Translations under genes and position numbers: made by a program | Source: an uncultured Thalassolituus sp. | GTDB lineage: Bacteria; Pseudomonadota; Gammaproteobacteria; Pseudomonadales; Oceanobacteraceae | NCBI GenBank assembly: GCA_913061435.1 | Contig: CAJXUK010000006.1 | Span: forward strand, 41,803-105,802 | DNA: 64,000 nucleotides | Direction: 5' to 3' | In this document: piece by piece, positions 49,254 to 59,877 of the stretch | Layout: every line of letters starts with the position of its first letter | How positions within the stretch are numbered: the first letter of the stretch is position 1 | Notes under the pieces: generated by a model | What the model was told of the DNA's origin: nothing | What the model saw: the letters and a program-made list of their open reading frames with translations, nothing else | Database searches by the model: none

Positions 49254-49997
49254 ATGCGTCGTCTATTGGTGGCTGGAAACTGGAAAATGAATGCCAGTAA
49301 GGCCATGTTAAATGAATTGTTGTCTGGCATTGTTGCTAATGAGCCACAACAAACAGACGTCGTTGTATTCCCACCTGCGCCATATTTATTAATGGCAGCA
49401 GATAAATTACAGGGTAGTGCTGTAAAATTTGGCGGCCAAAACCTAAACGCTAACGCAAGTGGCGCGTTTACCGGTGAAGTATCTGCTAGCATGTTAGTTG
49501 ATTGTGGTTGTGATGCCGTATTGGTTGGGCATTCAGAGCGTCGTACTCTTTACTCAGAAACCGATGCTGATGTACTGGCGAAAACAACAGCAGCCTTGGC
49601 GGCTGGCCTAACACCTTATGTGTGTGTTGGCGAAACCTTAGAAGAGCGTGAAGCGGATAAAACCGAAGCGGTTATCGAACAGCAAATTAACGCTGTGTTG
49701 AATGGTTTAACCGTTCAGCAATTAGCAAAATGTGTATTTGCATACGAACCTGTTTGGGCTATTGGTACTGGTAAAACAGCCTCCCCAGAACAAGCGCAGC
49801 AAGTACATGCATTTATTCGCCGCTTATTAGCAGTGAAAGATGAAGATTTAGCACAAAACAGCCATGTTCTTTATGGCGGTAGTGTAAAAGCAAATAATGC
49901 AAAAGAATTGTTTGAGCAAAAAGATATTGACGGTGGCTTAGTGGGCGGTGCTTCACTTCAAGCTGAAGAATTTTTAGGAATCTGTAATCCAGCGTAA
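49254..49997 (+). CDS. tpiA: Triosephosphate isomerase
   Basis: A 247-residue TIM barrel with the catalytic Lys in AGNWKMN, the His in VGHSERR and the Glu in AYEPVWAIGTG. The phosphate loop is YGGSVKANN. I place the start at the ATG at 49254 because 'gaggtg' stands right upstream; an upstream GTG at 49248 overlaps that site. It acts in glycolysis and gluconeogenesis. secG follows 28 bases later. Confidence 0.96.
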   Translation: MRRLLVAGNWKMNASKAMLNELLSGIVANEPQQTDVVVFPPAPYLLMAADKLQGSAVKFGGQNLNANASGAFTGEVSASMLVDCGCDAVLVGHSERRTLYSETDADVLAKTTAALAAGLTPYVCVGETLEEREADKTEAVIEQQINAVLNGLTVQQLAKCVFAYEPVWAIGTGKTASPEQAQQVHAFIRRLLAVKDEDLAQNSHVLYGGSVKANNAKELFEQKDIDGGLVGGASLQAEEFLGICNPA

Positions 49998-50025
49998 CGT
50001 TGGTGAGAGTAATAGGTAGATAATA

Positions 50026-50415
50026 ATGGAAAAGATCACCCTGGTAGTTCATATTTTATTGGCCTTTAGTGTTATTGGCTTGGTCATGATTCAGCAAGGT
50101 AAAGGTGCTGATGCGGGTGCTTCATTTGGTGGTGGTGCTTCTCAAACAGTCTTTGGCGGTCAGGGTTCAACCAATTTCCTTAGCCGTTTAACAGCTATTG
50201 GCGCAACAATTTTCTTTGTGACCAGTATGGTTTTGGCGGTAATTGCGAGTGATAAAGCAAAAGGTGTTAATGATATTGGTGTTCCTTCTATGGAAATGAC
50301 TGAAGCCCTTGATCAAGATGCACCAGTTGTGGAAGAATACGCGCCAACTACAGACGCTCCTGATGTTGATGTGTCTATTGATGATGTGCCAGTGTTAGAA
50401 ACACCAGCAGAGTAA
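50026..50415 (+). CDS. secG: Preprotein translocase subunit SecG
   Basis: A 129-residue protein with two membrane helices (about residues 4-22 and 54-72) and the conserved IQQGKGADAGASFGGGASQTVFG between them. The acidic tail is longer than in E. coli. It belongs to the SecYEG channel. The order tpiA-secG-tRNA-Leu is conserved. Confidence 0.94.
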   Translation: MEKITLVVHILLAFSVIGLVMIQQGKGADAGASFGGGASQTVFGGQGSTNFLSRLTAIGATIFFVTSMVLAVIASDKAKGVNDIGVPSMEMTEALDQDAPVVEEYAPTTDAPDVDVSIDDVPVLETPAE

Positions 50416-50430
50416 ATGTAAAAAGAATTC

Positions 50431-50517
50431 GCGGATGTGGTGAAATTGGTAGACACGCCACCTTGAGGGGGTGGTGGGCTTACGCCCGTGGGAGTTCGAG
50501 TCTCCCCATCCGCACCA
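50431..50517 (+). tRNA. tRNA-Leu (anticodon GAG)
   Basis: Acceptor arms gcggatg/catccgc pair fully and CCA is encoded. The anticodon stem ccacc/ggtgg encloses the loop ttgaggg, so the anticodon is GAG. A long variable arm (tgggcttacgccc) marks a class II tRNA and gttcgag is the T loop. It sits after secG, as leuU does in E. coli. Confidence 0.96.
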
Positions 50518-50575
50518 ATTCGCTTTTTTAGTCGATCGGGCTTATAATTGCCGCAGATTAAAAAAGCAAAGCAAT

Positions 50576-50599
50576 AAGCCCCTTGTTAGGGGCTTTTTG
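50576..50599 (+). terminator. Terminator after tRNA-Leu
   Basis: Stem aagcccct/aggggctt with a 4-base loop and a T run. Confidence 0.9.
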
Positions 50600-50690
50600 T
50601 TAGGCGTTGTTTTATCAATAACGTCGAATAGAGAATGTTAATGACCGCGTTGTGCGATTTAACTTTCTTGTCTGCAAAAGCGGTATGCGG

Positions 50691-50715
50691 ACTGGGCACA
50701 TGATGCCCAGTTTTT
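50691..50715 (+). terminator. Second terminator-like hairpin before rimP
   Basis: Stem actgggca/tgcccagt with a 5-base loop and a T run, 63 bases before the rimP start. It may attenuate the rimP-pnp operon leader. Confidence 0.78.
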
Positions 50716-50777
50716 GTTTCTGGCGTTTATGAATTGCAGATTATTTTATGAAATGTACACAATAAAGGTTACTAAGC

Positions 50778-51239
50778 TTGGCTAGTAAAGAAGAAGAATT
50801 ACGTGACATGATTGCTCCAGCTATTGAAGCAATGAATTACGAGCTTTGGGGTTTAGAATATTCTGCCCAAGGTCGACACTCAGTTTTACGCATCTATATA
50901 GATGGTGAGAACGGTGTCAATGTTGATGATTGCGCGGCTGTTAGTCGACAAGTGAGTGCGATCATGGACGTAGAAGATCCAATTAGCCAAGAATATACTC
51001 TGGAAGTATCTTCACCAGGGATGGATCGTCCCTTGTTTACTCTGGAACAATTTAAAAAATACATTAATGAGTGGGCTGAGATCCGTTTGCGTATGCCATT
51101 TGATGGTCGTCGCAAGTTCAAGGGTGTCATCATCAATGTCGAAGAGCAGGACGTAGTATTGCAGGTTGACCAGCATGAGTACTTACTGCCTATCGACATG
51201 ATCGAAAAAGCACACGTTATTCCCCAATTCAAGGACTAG
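50778..51239 (+). CDS. rimP: Ribosome maturation factor RimP
   Basis: A 153-residue protein of the RimP family, starting at TTG with 'aaagg' upstream. [18 protein letters not shown] and [19 protein letters not shown] belong to the N-terminal domain. [13 protein letters not shown] is the family signature, and an SH3-like barrel forms the C-terminus. It aids 30S assembly. It is the first gene of the rimP-nusA-infB operon. Confidence 0.95.
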   Translation: MASKEEELRDMIAPAIEAMNYELWGLEYSAQGRHSVLRIYIDGENGVNVDDCAAVSRQVSAIMDVEDPISQEYTLEVSSPGMDRPLFTLEQFKKYINEWAEIRLRMPFDGRRKFKGVIINVEEQDVVLQVDQHEYLLPIDMIEKAHVIPQFKD

Positions 51240-51256
51240 GTAAAGAGAGGCTAGAA

Positions 51257-52753
51257 ATGAGTAAAGAAATACTTCTGGTCGCTGAAGCGGTTTCAAACGA
51301 AAAAGGCGTTGATAAAGAAATTATTTTTGATGCGATTGAATCCGCATTAGCAACGGCGACAAAAAAGCGTTATGAAGACGAAGAAGCAACTATTACAGTA
51401 AACATCGATCGCCGTACGGGTGATTATGTGACTTTCCGTAGTTGGTTGGTTGTAAGTAATGATGTGGTTCCAGGTCTAGGTGATGAACTAACTCTTGAAG
51501 AAGCGTTAGAAATCGATGAGAACCTAAAACCAGGTGATGTTTATGAAACTGAAGTCGAGAATATCGGCTTTGGTCGTATTGGTGCCCAAGCTGCTAAGCA
51601 AATCATTGTACAAAAAGTACGTGAAGCTGAACGTGCAATGGTGGTTGAACAATACCAGCACCGTTTAGGTGAACTAGTAAGTGGTAGCGTTAAGAAAGTA
51701 ACCCGTGACAATGTGATTGTCGATTTGGGTAATAACGCTGAAGCTTTACTGCCAAAAGATCAATTGATCGGTCGTGAGATCGTTCGTATGGGTGATCGAG
51801 TACGTGCCGTACTAGACAGCATTCGCCCAGAAAACCGTGGACCTCAATTAATGCTGAGTCGTACTGTGCCAGCAATGATTATTGAGTTGTTCCGTATTGA
51901 AGTACCTGAAATCTCCGAAGAAGTGATTGAAATAAAAGGTGCTGCTCGTGATCCAGGCTCTCGTGCCAAGATTGCTGTGAAAACTAACGATGGCCGCATG
52001 GACCCTGTAGGGGCTTGTGTCGGTATGCGTGGTTCTCGCGTGCAGGCGGTAACGAATGAATTGGGTGGTAACGAGCGAATTGATATCGTGCTTTGGGATG
52101 ATAACCCAGCACAACTTGTTATCAATGCCATGGCGCCAGCCGAAGTTAGCTCTATTATCGTAGATGAAGATTCTAACTCGATGGATGTTGCCGTAGCTGC
52201 TGACAATTTAGCGCAAGCGATTGGCCGTGGTGGTCAAAACGTACGTTTGGCTTCTGAGCTTACTGGCTGGGAAATCAACGTAATGACTGAAGCTGCTGCA
52301 GCTGAAAAACAAAATCAGGAAACGGGTGGCATCATTGATGAGTTTACCCAACAGCTGGATATCGATGAAGACTTTGCAGAAGTGTTGGTTGAAGAAGGTT
52401 TCACAACGCTAGAAGAAGTTGCGTACGTTCCAATTGAAGAAATCATTGCCATCGACGGCCTTGATGAAGAGATTGCGACTGAACTTCAGAATCGAGCTAA
52501 AGATGTGCTATTAACCCAAGCTATTGCTTCTGAAGAAAAATTAGAGGGAGCAGAGCCTGCTGAAGACTTGTTAACAATGGAAGGCATGGATAAACACCTA
52601 GCCCTCGTATTAGCAAGCCAAGGCATTTGCACAATGGAAGATCTTGCTGAGCAAGCCATCGATGACATTATTGATATTGAAGGCATGACAGAAGAACAAG
52701 CGTCAGAGCTTATTATGACTGCTCGTAAGCCTTGGTTTGAAGACGCTGAGTAA
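51257..52753 (+). CDS. nusA: Transcription termination/antitermination protein NusA
   Basis: A 498-residue protein. The N-terminal RNA-polymerase-binding domain is followed by an S1 domain (about residues 135-200) and two KH domains ([14 protein letters not shown] and [18 protein letters not shown]). Two C-terminal acidic helix-hairpin repeats follow (about 365-495; both carry an EGF or QGI...EDLAE-type core). It modulates pausing and antitermination, including at rRNA operons. Confidence 0.97.
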   Translation: MSKEILLVAEAVSNEKGVDKEIIFDAIESALATATKKRYEDEEATITVNIDRRTGDYVTFRSWLVVSNDVVPGLGDELTLEEALEIDENLKPGDVYETEVENIGFGRIGAQAAKQIIVQKVREAERAMVVEQYQHRLGELVSGSVKKVTRDNVIVDLGNNAEALLPKDQLIGREIVRMGDRVRAVLDSIRPENRGPQLMLSRTVPAMIIELFRIEVPEISEEVIEIKGAARDPGSRAKIAVKTNDGRMDPVGACVGMRGSRVQAVTNELGGNERIDIVLWDDNPAQLVINAMAPAEVSSIIVDEDSNSMDVAVAADNLAQAIGRGGQNVRLASELTGWEINVMTEAAAAEKQNQETGGIIDEFTQQLDIDEDFAEVLVEEGFTTLEEVAYVPIEEIIAIDGLDEEIATELQNRAKDVLLTQAIASEEKLEGAEPAEDLLTMEGMDKHLALVLASQGICTMEDLAEQAIDDIIDIEGMTEEQASELIMTARKPWFEDAE

Positions 52754-52780
52754 AACATTCACTCGGCCTAGGAGAGATGC

Positions 52781-55534
52781 ATGACCGATACAACAGTTCA
52801 AGAGTTTGCTGATGTGGTAGGAACCGATTCAAAACGGTTACTATCACAAATGAAAGAAGCAGGCTTACCTCAGACTAACGCAAACGATGCGGTTAGTGCT
52901 GAACAAAAAGAGACTCTATTGAGTCACTTAAAGAAAAATCATGGTGAAGCGAATGAAGCAGAGCCGAAGAAGATTAGCCTAAAGCGTAAAACGACGAGCA
53001 CACTTAAAACTGGCCAAGGTGGCAAGAAAGAAGTTGCTGTAGAAGTGCGTAAAAAACGTACTTTTGTTAAGCCTGACGCTGAAGAAGTTGCCGCAGCAGT
53101 TGAAGAAAAAGTAACTGCCGTGAAAGCTACAAAAGAAGAAGCAGCCGAAGCTAAAAAAGCAGCAGAAGCCGCTTTGTTAGAAGCTAAAAAAGCCGCTGAA
53201 GCACTAGAAGCAAAAGCAGCTGCAGAAGCCGCTAAAAAAGCAAAAGAAGCAGCAGAAGCTAAAAAGATTAAACCTGCGGCTAAGCACAAGATTTCTCAGA
53301 AGTCTCAGTCTGAAGCCAAAGCTCGTGGTGGCGTAAGCTCTACTGCACGTGTTGCAGCGAAAGCTAAGGTTGCCGCTAAGCCAAAAGCTGAAGCGAAGCC
53401 TAAGGCAGAAGCCAAACCAAAAGCAGCTGCTAAACCAAAAGCAACCACTAAGCCTCTTCAACGTGGCGATACACGTAATAAGAAGCCAACAGCTACAGCT
53501 GCAGTTAAAAAGGCAGCTCCTTCTAAGGAAGAGTTGGCTCAGAAGCAAGCAACAGCCGAAGCTGCGACTCAGCGCGATGGTGCTGATCGTAAGAAACGTG
53601 CTCCTGGTGGTGCTCCAGCAGGCGCTCCACGTGGTGCAGGTGCTCCTCGTCAGTTCCGTACTGATGATGGTTCAGCTAACCAGCGCGGCCGTCGTAAAAA
53701 GCTTAAGGGTAAAGCAGCACGTACTGCACAAGCGCAAGCAGATAACGAGCACGCGTTTACTAAGCCTACAGCGCCGGTAATTCATGAAGTTGAGTTACCA
53801 GAAGCGATTACCGCTGGTGATCTTGCTGCGAAAATGGCAATTAAAGCCGGTGACGTGATCAAGGCGTTAATGGGGATGGGCGTAATGGCGACCATTAACC
53901 AAACCCTAGATCAAGACACAGCAACACTGGTTGTTGAAGAACTGGGCCATAAGGTAACTAAGCTTATTTCGGATAACGCCCTTGAAGAAGACGTTTTCGA
54001 ATCAGTTGTTTACGAAGCGGATGAAGAAAGCCGTGCACCAGTGGTAACCGTAATGGGTCACGTTGACCATGGTAAGACTTCTTTACTGGATTATATTCGT
54101 TCAAGTCGTGTAGCGACTGGCGAAGCCGGAGGTATTACTCAGCATATTGGTGCTTATCATGTAGATACAGATCACGGTATGATCTCGTTCTTAGATACAC
54201 CAGGACACGCGGCGTTTACTTCTATGCGTTCTCGTGGTGCTCAGTGTACTGACGTTGTTATTCTAGTAGTTGCTGCTGATGATGGTGTAATGCCACAAAC
54301 GAAAGAAGCGGTACAGCACGCAAAAGCGGCTGGCGTTCCTATCGTAGTTGCGATTAACAAAATGGATAAAGAATCCGCTGATCCAGATCGTGTTAAAAAC
54401 GAACTGGCTGCGTGTGATGTAATTCCTGAAGATTGGGGCGGCGATGTTCCATTCATGCCAGTATCTGCACACACTGGTGAGGGCATTACAGAATTATTAG
54501 ACGCTGTATTGTTGCAAGCTGAATTGCTTGAGCTTAAAGCGGTTGTTAAAGGCCCAGCACAAGGTGTTGTGGTTGAATCTCGCCTTGATAAAGGTCGTGG
54601 TCCTGTTGCTACTTTACTTGTTCAGAACGGTACTCTTAATAAAGGTGATATCGTACTTGCAGGTAACTTCTATGGTCGTGCTCGTGCGTTACTGGACGAA
54701 AATGGTCAGCCAACAGAATCAGCGGGACCTTCTATTCCTGTAGAGATCTTGGGTATCAACGGTACTCCAGATGCAGGTGCTGCTTTCATCGTTGTCGAAA
54801 CCGAGAAGAAAGCGCGTGAAGTAGCTGAACACCGTGAAGCTAAGCGTAAAGAAGGCATTCAGCAATTACAGCAGAAAGCCAAACTAGACGCCTTGTTTAA
54901 CAACATGGGTGGCACTGATCAATCGAACCTGAACATCATTTTGAAAACGGACGTTCGTGGTTCTTTAGAAGCCTTAATCGCTTCTCTTCAGGGTCTTGGT
55001 ACCGACGAAGTGAAAGTGAACATCGTTTCTTCTGGTGTAGGTGGTCTAACAGAAACTGACGCAACATTAGCATTGGCTTCTGAAGCGGTTATGTTTGGTT
55101 TTAACGTTCGTGCCGATAACGCTGCTAAGCGTGTTATTGAAACAAACGATTTAGACCTACGCTATTACAGCATTATCTATGATTTGATCGATGATGTTAA
55201 AGCAGCAATGTCTGGCCTATTGGCTCCTGAATTGCGCGAAGAAATCGTCGGTGTGGCTGAAGTACGTGAAGTGTTTAAGTCGCCTAAGTTTGGTCTAATT
55301 GCCGGTTCTATGGTTGTTGATGGTACAATTCACCGCAATAAGAAAATCCGTGTTCTTCGTGACAACGTGGTTATTTATGAAGGAGAATTGGAATCTCTGC
55401 GTCGCTTTAAAGATGACGTTCAAGAAGTTCGCCAAGGCATGGAATGTGGTATTGGCGTTAAGAACTATCAAGATGTTCGCCCTGGCGATCAAATTGAAGT
55501 ATTCGTTGTGAATGAAATCGCACGTACACTTTAA
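52781..55534 (+). CDS. infB: Translation initiation factor IF-2
   Basis: A 917-residue GTPase. The N-terminal IF2N domain is followed by a long Ala/Lys/Glu-rich linker (about residues 65-270). The G domain has [12 protein letters not shown] (G1), DTPGH (G3) and NKMD (G4). Beta-barrel domains and the C2 domain binding fMet-tRNA follow. It brings initiator tRNA to the ribosome. The linker includes short KPKAEA-type repeats, a likely source of length change. Confidence 0.97.
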   Translation: MTDTTVQEFADVVGTDSKRLLSQMKEAGLPQTNANDAVSAEQKETLLSHLKKNHGEANEAEPKKISLKRKTTSTLKTGQGGKKEVAVEVRKKRTFVKPDAEEVAAAVEEKVTAVKATKEEAAEAKKAAEAALLEAKKAAEALEAKAAAEAAKKAKEAAEAKKIKPAAKHKISQKSQSEAKARGGVSSTARVAAKAKVAAKPKAEAKPKAEAKPKAAAKPKATTKPLQRGDTRNKKPTATAAVKKAAPSKEELAQKQATAEAATQRDGADRKKRAPGGAPAGAPRGAGAPRQFRTDDGSANQRGRRKKLKGKAARTAQAQADNEHAFTKPTAPVIHEVELPEAITAGDLAAKMAIKAGDVIKALMGMGVMATINQTLDQDTATLVVEELGHKVTKLISDNALEEDVFESVVYEADEESRAPVVTVMGHVDHGKTSLLDYIRSSRVATGEAGGITQHIGAYHVDTDHGMISFLDTPGHAAFTSMRSRGAQCTDVVILVVAADDGVMPQTKEAVQHAKAAGVPIVVAINKMDKESADPDRVKNELAACDVIPEDWGGDVPFMPVSAHTGEGITELLDAVLLQAELLELKAVVKGPAQGVVVESRLDKGRGPVATLLVQNGTLNKGDIVLAGNFYGRARALLDENGQPTESAGPSIPVEILGINGTPDAGAAFIVVETEKKAREVAEHREAKRKEGIQQLQQKAKLDALFNNMGGTDQSNLNIILKTDVRGSLEALIASLQGLGTDEVKVNIVSSGVGGLTETDATLALASEAVMFGFNVRADNAAKRVIETNDLDLRYYSIIYDLIDDVKAAMSGLLAPELREEIVGVAEVREVFKSPKFGLIAGSMVVDGTIHRNKKIRVLRDNVVIYEGELESLRRFKDDVQEVRQGMECGIGVKNYQDVRPGDQIEVFVVNEIARTL

Positions 55535-55569
55535 TTAACCAGCTGCTAGGCTAGTTGATAGTTAATACG

Positions 55570-55596
55570 AAAAACGCCGCTCTTGCGGCGTTTTTT
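55570..55596 (+). terminator. Terminator after infB
   Basis: Stem aaaacgccgc/gcggcgtttt with a tctt loop and a T run. It may partly separate infB from rbfA. Confidence 0.92.
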
Positions 55597-55643
55597 CGCT
55601 ATGCTGACCTTAAAGTTAGCGATAAATATTTAGGGGCAATATT

Positions 55644-56060
55644 ATGCCAAAAGATTTTAGCCGCACCTCGCGTTTAGGCGAGCAGATTCGTCGAGATCTA
55701 GCGCAATTGATTCAATTCGACATAAAAGATCCACGCTTGGGCATGGTGACTCTTAACGCTGTTAAAGTTGCTAAAGACCTGGGTTATGCGGATATCTACT
55801 TCACAGTAATGGGTGCAAAAGGCCATAGTGAAGAAGCCGATGAAGCAGAAATTCAAAAGCAAGCCAGTAAAATCTTGAATGAGGCGGCAGGCTTTTTACG
55901 TGGTGAGTTGTCTCGCCAAATGACAACTCGTATTACACCATTATTACGTTTCCATTATGATGAATCACTTTTACGTGGCCATCATATGACCAATTTGATT
56001 AATAAAGTGGTTGCTGAAGATAATGCCCGTTCAGGCAGTTCTTCTGAAGAAACTGAATAA
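55644..56060 (+). CDS. rbfA: Ribosome-binding factor A
   Basis: A 138-residue KH-like protein. RTSRLGEQIRRDLAQLI and IKDPRLGMVTLNAVKVAKDL are typical. It helps 16S rRNA maturation in the cold. RBS 'aggggc' precedes the start. It lies between infB and truB as usual. Confidence 0.95.
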   Translation: MPKDFSRTSRLGEQIRRDLAQLIQFDIKDPRLGMVTLNAVKVAKDLGYADIYFTVMGAKGHSEEADEAEIQKQASKILNEAAGFLRGELSRQMTTRITPLLRFHYDESLLRGHHMTNLINKVVAEDNARSGSSSEETE

Positions 56061-56087
56061 TAGTCGATAAGAGTAGTTATTAAACAT

Positions 56088-57050
56088 ATGGCGCGTCAAA
56101 AGAAAGGCCGTGATATTAGCGGTATCTTAGTGCTCAACAAACCGTTGGGCCTAACTTCTAATCAAGCTCTGCAAAAAATCAAATGGCTTTTGGGTGCAAA
56201 GAAAGCGGGACATACCGGTGCTTTAGACCCTATGGCGTCGGGTGTTTTACCTCTGTGTTTTGGTGATGCGACCAAGTTTTCTCAAATATTGCTGGATTCA
56301 ACTAAGGGTTATATTACAACCTGTAAATTAGGTGAGGTTCGTTCAACGGGTGATCAAGATGGTGAAGTTGTTGCCACTTCTCCTATTCCTAGCTTTGATG
56401 AATTTTCTATCGAGTCGATTTTAGAGAAATTTCGTGGTGTGATTACTCAGGTTCCCCCTATGTATTCAGCGTTAAAGCACGAAGGCCGACCTTTGTATGA
56501 GCTAGCGCGCAAGGGTATTGAATTGGATTTGAAAACACTCAAGCAGCGTGAAGTCATCATTCATTCGTTAAAAATTTTGGAAATACGCCAAGATTTGGGT
56601 GAAATTGATTTAGAAGTAATTTGTTCAAAAGGTACTTATATCCGCAGCTTGGTAGAAGATATTGGCCATGAAGTAGGCTGTGGTGCTTATGTAAGTATGC
56701 TACACAGAATTCAAGCAGGCCCTTTTACAGAACCGCAAGCGATTGATTACCAAACACTTTTAGACTTGGAAGAAAATTATTCGGATGTTGCTGAGCGACA
56801 TCAGGTTATGGATAAAATGTTGCTTCATGCTGCAGAAGCTATTCCAGAGTGGCCAAGAATAGAATTAACCTTGCATGAAGGCCATAAAATTTTACATGGG
56901 CAGAGAGTCAAAACTAGCTTCCCGCTCATGGCTCAAGTACAATTATGGGTTCATGCACCAGATGGTGTGGTGTTCGTGGGCGTTGGAGAAATTACTGACA
57001 ACGGCACATTAATACCTAAGCGTGTTTTTCAGGTTTCTTTGCCAGATTAA
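56088..57050 (+). CDS. truB: tRNA pseudouridine55 synthase
   Basis: A 320-residue enzyme. The catalytic Asp is in AGHTGALDPMASGVLP. YSALKHEGRPLYELAR and SKGTYIRSLVEDIG are other conserved parts, and a PUA-like C-terminal domain follows. It makes pseudouridine 55 in tRNA. Confidence 0.95.
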   Translation: MARQKKGRDISGILVLNKPLGLTSNQALQKIKWLLGAKKAGHTGALDPMASGVLPLCFGDATKFSQILLDSTKGYITTCKLGEVRSTGDQDGEVVATSPIPSFDEFSIESILEKFRGVITQVPPMYSALKHEGRPLYELARKGIELDLKTLKQREVIIHSLKILEIRQDLGEIDLEVICSKGTYIRSLVEDIGHEVGCGAYVSMLHRIQAGPFTEPQAIDYQTLLDLEENYSDVAERHQVMDKMLLHAAEAIPEWPRIELTLHEGHKILHGQRVKTSFPLMAQVQLWVHAPDGVVFVGVGEITDNGTLIPKRVFQVSLPD

Positions 57051-57187
57051 GCAAAGAGAAAACAGGCTTAAGCAATTTCTGGCTAGCGCTGGTTTTTACT
57101 TAGGTTAAAACGAGGGCAGCATTCTACTGTTAATATGCACGGTAGTAATGTATGGCCAATTAAACCGCATATTATGGAGAAAAGATC

Positions 57188-57457
57188 ATGGCATTAACTG
57201 CTGAAAACAAAGCGGCAATCGTTGCAGAATACCAGCAATCTGAAGGTGATACTGGTTCACCAGAAGTTCAGGTTGCTTTGTTGACTCACAACATCGTTGG
57301 CTTGCAGGATCACTTTAAAGTGAATAAAAAGGATCACCACTCTCGTCGTGGTTTGATTCGCATGGTAAACCAGCGTCGTAAGTTGCTGGATTACTTGAAG
57401 GGTAAAGATGTAAATCGTTACACTTCTTTGATTAAGCGTTTAGGTTTACGTCGTTAA
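57188..57457 (+). CDS. rpsO: 30S ribosomal protein S15
   Basis: An 89-residue S15 with the conserved [13 protein letters not shown] and [21 protein letters not shown]. It binds 16S rRNA and often represses its own mRNA through a leader structure. The 137-bp gap before it may hold one, but I cannot fold it with confidence. Confidence 0.97.
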   Translation: MALTAENKAAIVAEYQQSEGDTGSPEVQVALLTHNIVGLQDHFKVNKKDHHSRRGLIRMVNQRRKLLDYLKGKDVNRYTSLIKRLGLRR

Positions 57458-57470
57458 GATGTAGCCTTTA

Positions 57471-57503
57471 ATAGAAGCCCTTTTAGGGCTTCTATTTTTT
57501 TAT
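57471..57503 (+). terminator. Terminator after rpsO
   Basis: Stem atagaagccct/agggcttctat with a 3-base loop and a long T run. Confidence 0.93.
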
Positions 57504-57667
57504 CTAGAAAATTTTATTATTAACACTGTACTGTCGGTTCTTAGCTACTTCTAACCATTTGCCTTTCAGCAATCTCTTATTAAAGAGTCGTTTTATTTAC
57601 GAAACGTTTTGTCAAAAGGGCCAATGCTTAGAAGTGCTAACAGAGCAGTCATTTAAGGATTGAAAGA

Positions 57668-59773
57668 ATGAGCAATATCCCTACAGCTTTTACCAAAACG
57701 TTCCAGTTTGGTGAAGACACTGTAACGCTAGAAACTGGTCGTATCGCACGTCAAGCTTCTGGTGCTGTTTTAGTAACTATCGGTAAAACTCAAGTATTGA
57801 CCACAGTGGTTGGTGCTAAATCTATGAAGCCAGGACAAGACTTTTTCCCATTGTCTGTTCACTACATGGAAAAAACCTATGCTGCAGGTCGTATCCCTGG
57901 TGGTTACCTGAAGCGTGAAGGTCGCCCTTCTGAAAAAGAAACACTAACGTCTCGTCTTATTGACCGTCCAATTCGTCCATTATTCCCTAAGGGTTTCATG
58001 AACGAAGTTCAGGTTGTTTGCACTGTTATTTCTGCAGACAAGAACGTTGATCCAGATATTGCAGCCATGATCGGTACTTCTGCAGCTATCTCTATTTCTG
58101 GTATTCCTTTCAGCGGTCCAATTGGCGCAGCGCGCGTTGGTCTTGATGAAGAGAAAGGTTATGTATTGAACCCAACTTATGAAGCTTTAGAAACTTCTTT
58201 ATTGGATATGGTTGTTGCTGGTACTAAGGACGCTGTATTGATGGTTGAATCTGAAGCAGACGAGTTGACTGAAGATGAAATGTTGGGCGCTGTATTGTTT
58301 GCTCACCAAGAATTCCAGTGTGTTGTTGACGCCGTTGCTGAATTCGCAGCTGAAGTGAACACGCCAGCTTGGGAATGGACAGCTGCTGAATTTGATACAG
58401 CATTGTTTGATGCGGTTAATGCTCAAGCGGGCGCGGCAATTGGTGAAGCTTACCTTGTTTCTGACAAGATGGAGCGTTACAGCAAGATTGATGCAGCTCG
58501 TGCTGCTGCGGTTGAAGCTTTATGCGGTGAAGAAGAAGGCAAGCCATCAGAAGATGATGTTGCTGCAATGATCGCTAAGATTCAAAAAAATATCGTTCGT
58601 CAGCGCAGTGTTGCGGGTGAGCCTCGCATCGATGGTCGTGATAACGACACGGTTCGTGCAATTACAGTTGAAACTGGCGTTCTAGATAACGTTCACGGCA
58701 GCGCTTTGTTCACTCGTGGTGAAACTCAGGCAATCGTTGCTGCTACGCTAGGTTCTGGTCGTGATGCTCAAATGGTTGATACTTTATTTGGCCGTGTTGA
58801 AGATCCATTCATGTTCCAATACAACTTCCCTCCATACTCTGTAGGTGAAGCGGGTCGTATGGGTGGTGTTGGCCGTCGTGAAATTGGTCACGGTCGTTTA
58901 GCGCGTCGTGGTATCCAAGCAATGATGCCTAAGCATGAAGACTTCCCTTACTCAATTCGTGTTGTTTCTGAAATCACAGAATCTAACGGTTCTTCTTCTA
59001 TGGCTTCTGTTTGTGGTGCTTCTATGGCATTGATGGCCGCGGGCGTACCAATGAAAGCACCTGTTGCGGGTATCGCAATGGGTCTTATCAAAGAAGATAA
59101 CGGTTTTGCTGTATTGACTGATATTTTGGGTGATGAAGATCACTTAGGCGATATGGACTTTAAAGTAGCCGGTACTGACCAAGGTATTACTGCTTTACAG
59201 ATGGATATCAAGATTCAAGGTATCACTGAAGAAATCATGGATATCGCATTGCAGAAAGCAAATGCGGCTCGTATGACGATTCTTGAAGAAATGAATAAGT
59301 GCATCGCTGCTCCTGCTCAAGAAATGGCTGATAATGCTCCTACAATGAGCACAATCAAGATCGATCCAGACAAGATTCGTGATGTAATTGGTAAAGGTGG
59401 CGCGACTATCCGTTCAATCACTGAACAGACTGGTGCAGACATTGATATCGATGATCAAGGTAACATCAAGATCTTCGCTGCTGGTAAAGAAGCATCAGAC
59501 GCAGCTAAAGCAATGATCGAAGGCATCACTGCTGAAGCGGAAGTTGGTAAAATTTACCGTGGTAAAGTTATGAAGCTAGCCGATTTCGGTGCTTTCGTTA
59601 ACATTATCCCAGGTAAAGACGGTTTGGTTCACATTTCTCAGATTTCTGAAGAGCGTGTAGAAAACGTGTCTGATTACTTGAAAGAAGGCCAAGAGATCAA
59701 TGTAAACGTTCTAGACGTTGATCCTAAGGGTCGTATCAAGCTGACTATGAAGGGTGTTGAGCAAGACGCTTAA
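57668..59773 (+). CDS. pnp: Polyribonucleotide nucleotidyltransferase
   Basis: A 701-residue exoribonuclease with two RNase PH domains (the second includes [15 protein letters not shown] and SDLMGIAMGL-like residues). A KH domain ([19 protein letters not shown]) and an S1 domain ([17 protein letters not shown]) follow. It degrades RNA and is part of the degradosome in some species. rpsO-pnp is the usual order. Confidence 0.97.
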   Translation: MSNIPTAFTKTFQFGEDTVTLETGRIARQASGAVLVTIGKTQVLTTVVGAKSMKPGQDFFPLSVHYMEKTYAAGRIPGGYLKREGRPSEKETLTSRLIDRPIRPLFPKGFMNEVQVVCTVISADKNVDPDIAAMIGTSAAISISGIPFSGPIGAARVGLDEEKGYVLNPTYEALETSLLDMVVAGTKDAVLMVESEADELTEDEMLGAVLFAHQEFQCVVDAVAEFAAEVNTPAWEWTAAEFDTALFDAVNAQAGAAIGEAYLVSDKMERYSKIDAARAAAVEALCGEEEGKPSEDDVAAMIAKIQKNIVRQRSVAGEPRIDGRDNDTVRAITVETGVLDNVHGSALFTRGETQAIVAATLGSGRDAQMVDTLFGRVEDPFMFQYNFPPYSVGEAGRMGGVGRREIGHGRLARRGIQAMMPKHEDFPYSIRVVSEITESNGSSSMASVCGASMALMAAGVPMKAPVAGIAMGLIKEDNGFAVLTDILGDEDHLGDMDFKVAGTDQGITALQMDIKIQGITEEIMDIALQKANAARMTILEEMNKCIAAPAQEMADNAPTMSTIKIDPDKIRDVIGKGGATIRSITEQTGADIDIDDQGNIKIFAAGKEASDAAKAMIEGITAEAEVGKIYRGKVMKLADFGAFVNIIPGKDGLVHISQISEERVENVSDYLKEGQEINVNVLDVDPKGRIKLTMKGVEQDA

Positions 59774-59798
59774 TTTCTGATTGATAGTTTGATCTAAG

Positions 59799-59834
59799 AA
59801 AGGCGCTAACTGGTAACGGTTAGCGCCTTTTTTG
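59799..59834 (+). terminator. Terminator after pnp
   Basis: Stem aaaggcgctaac/gttagcgccttt with an 8-base loop and a T run. Confidence 0.93.
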
Positions 59835-59877
59835 TTTGTGTTGCCGCATGAGCAAGGGATCATGCGGCTTTAGCGTA

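Noticed and set aside
52939..53780. Long frames opposite or shifted within the infB linker
   Set aside because: They arise from the Ala/Lys-rich repeats of IF-2 read in other frames and have no family likeness.
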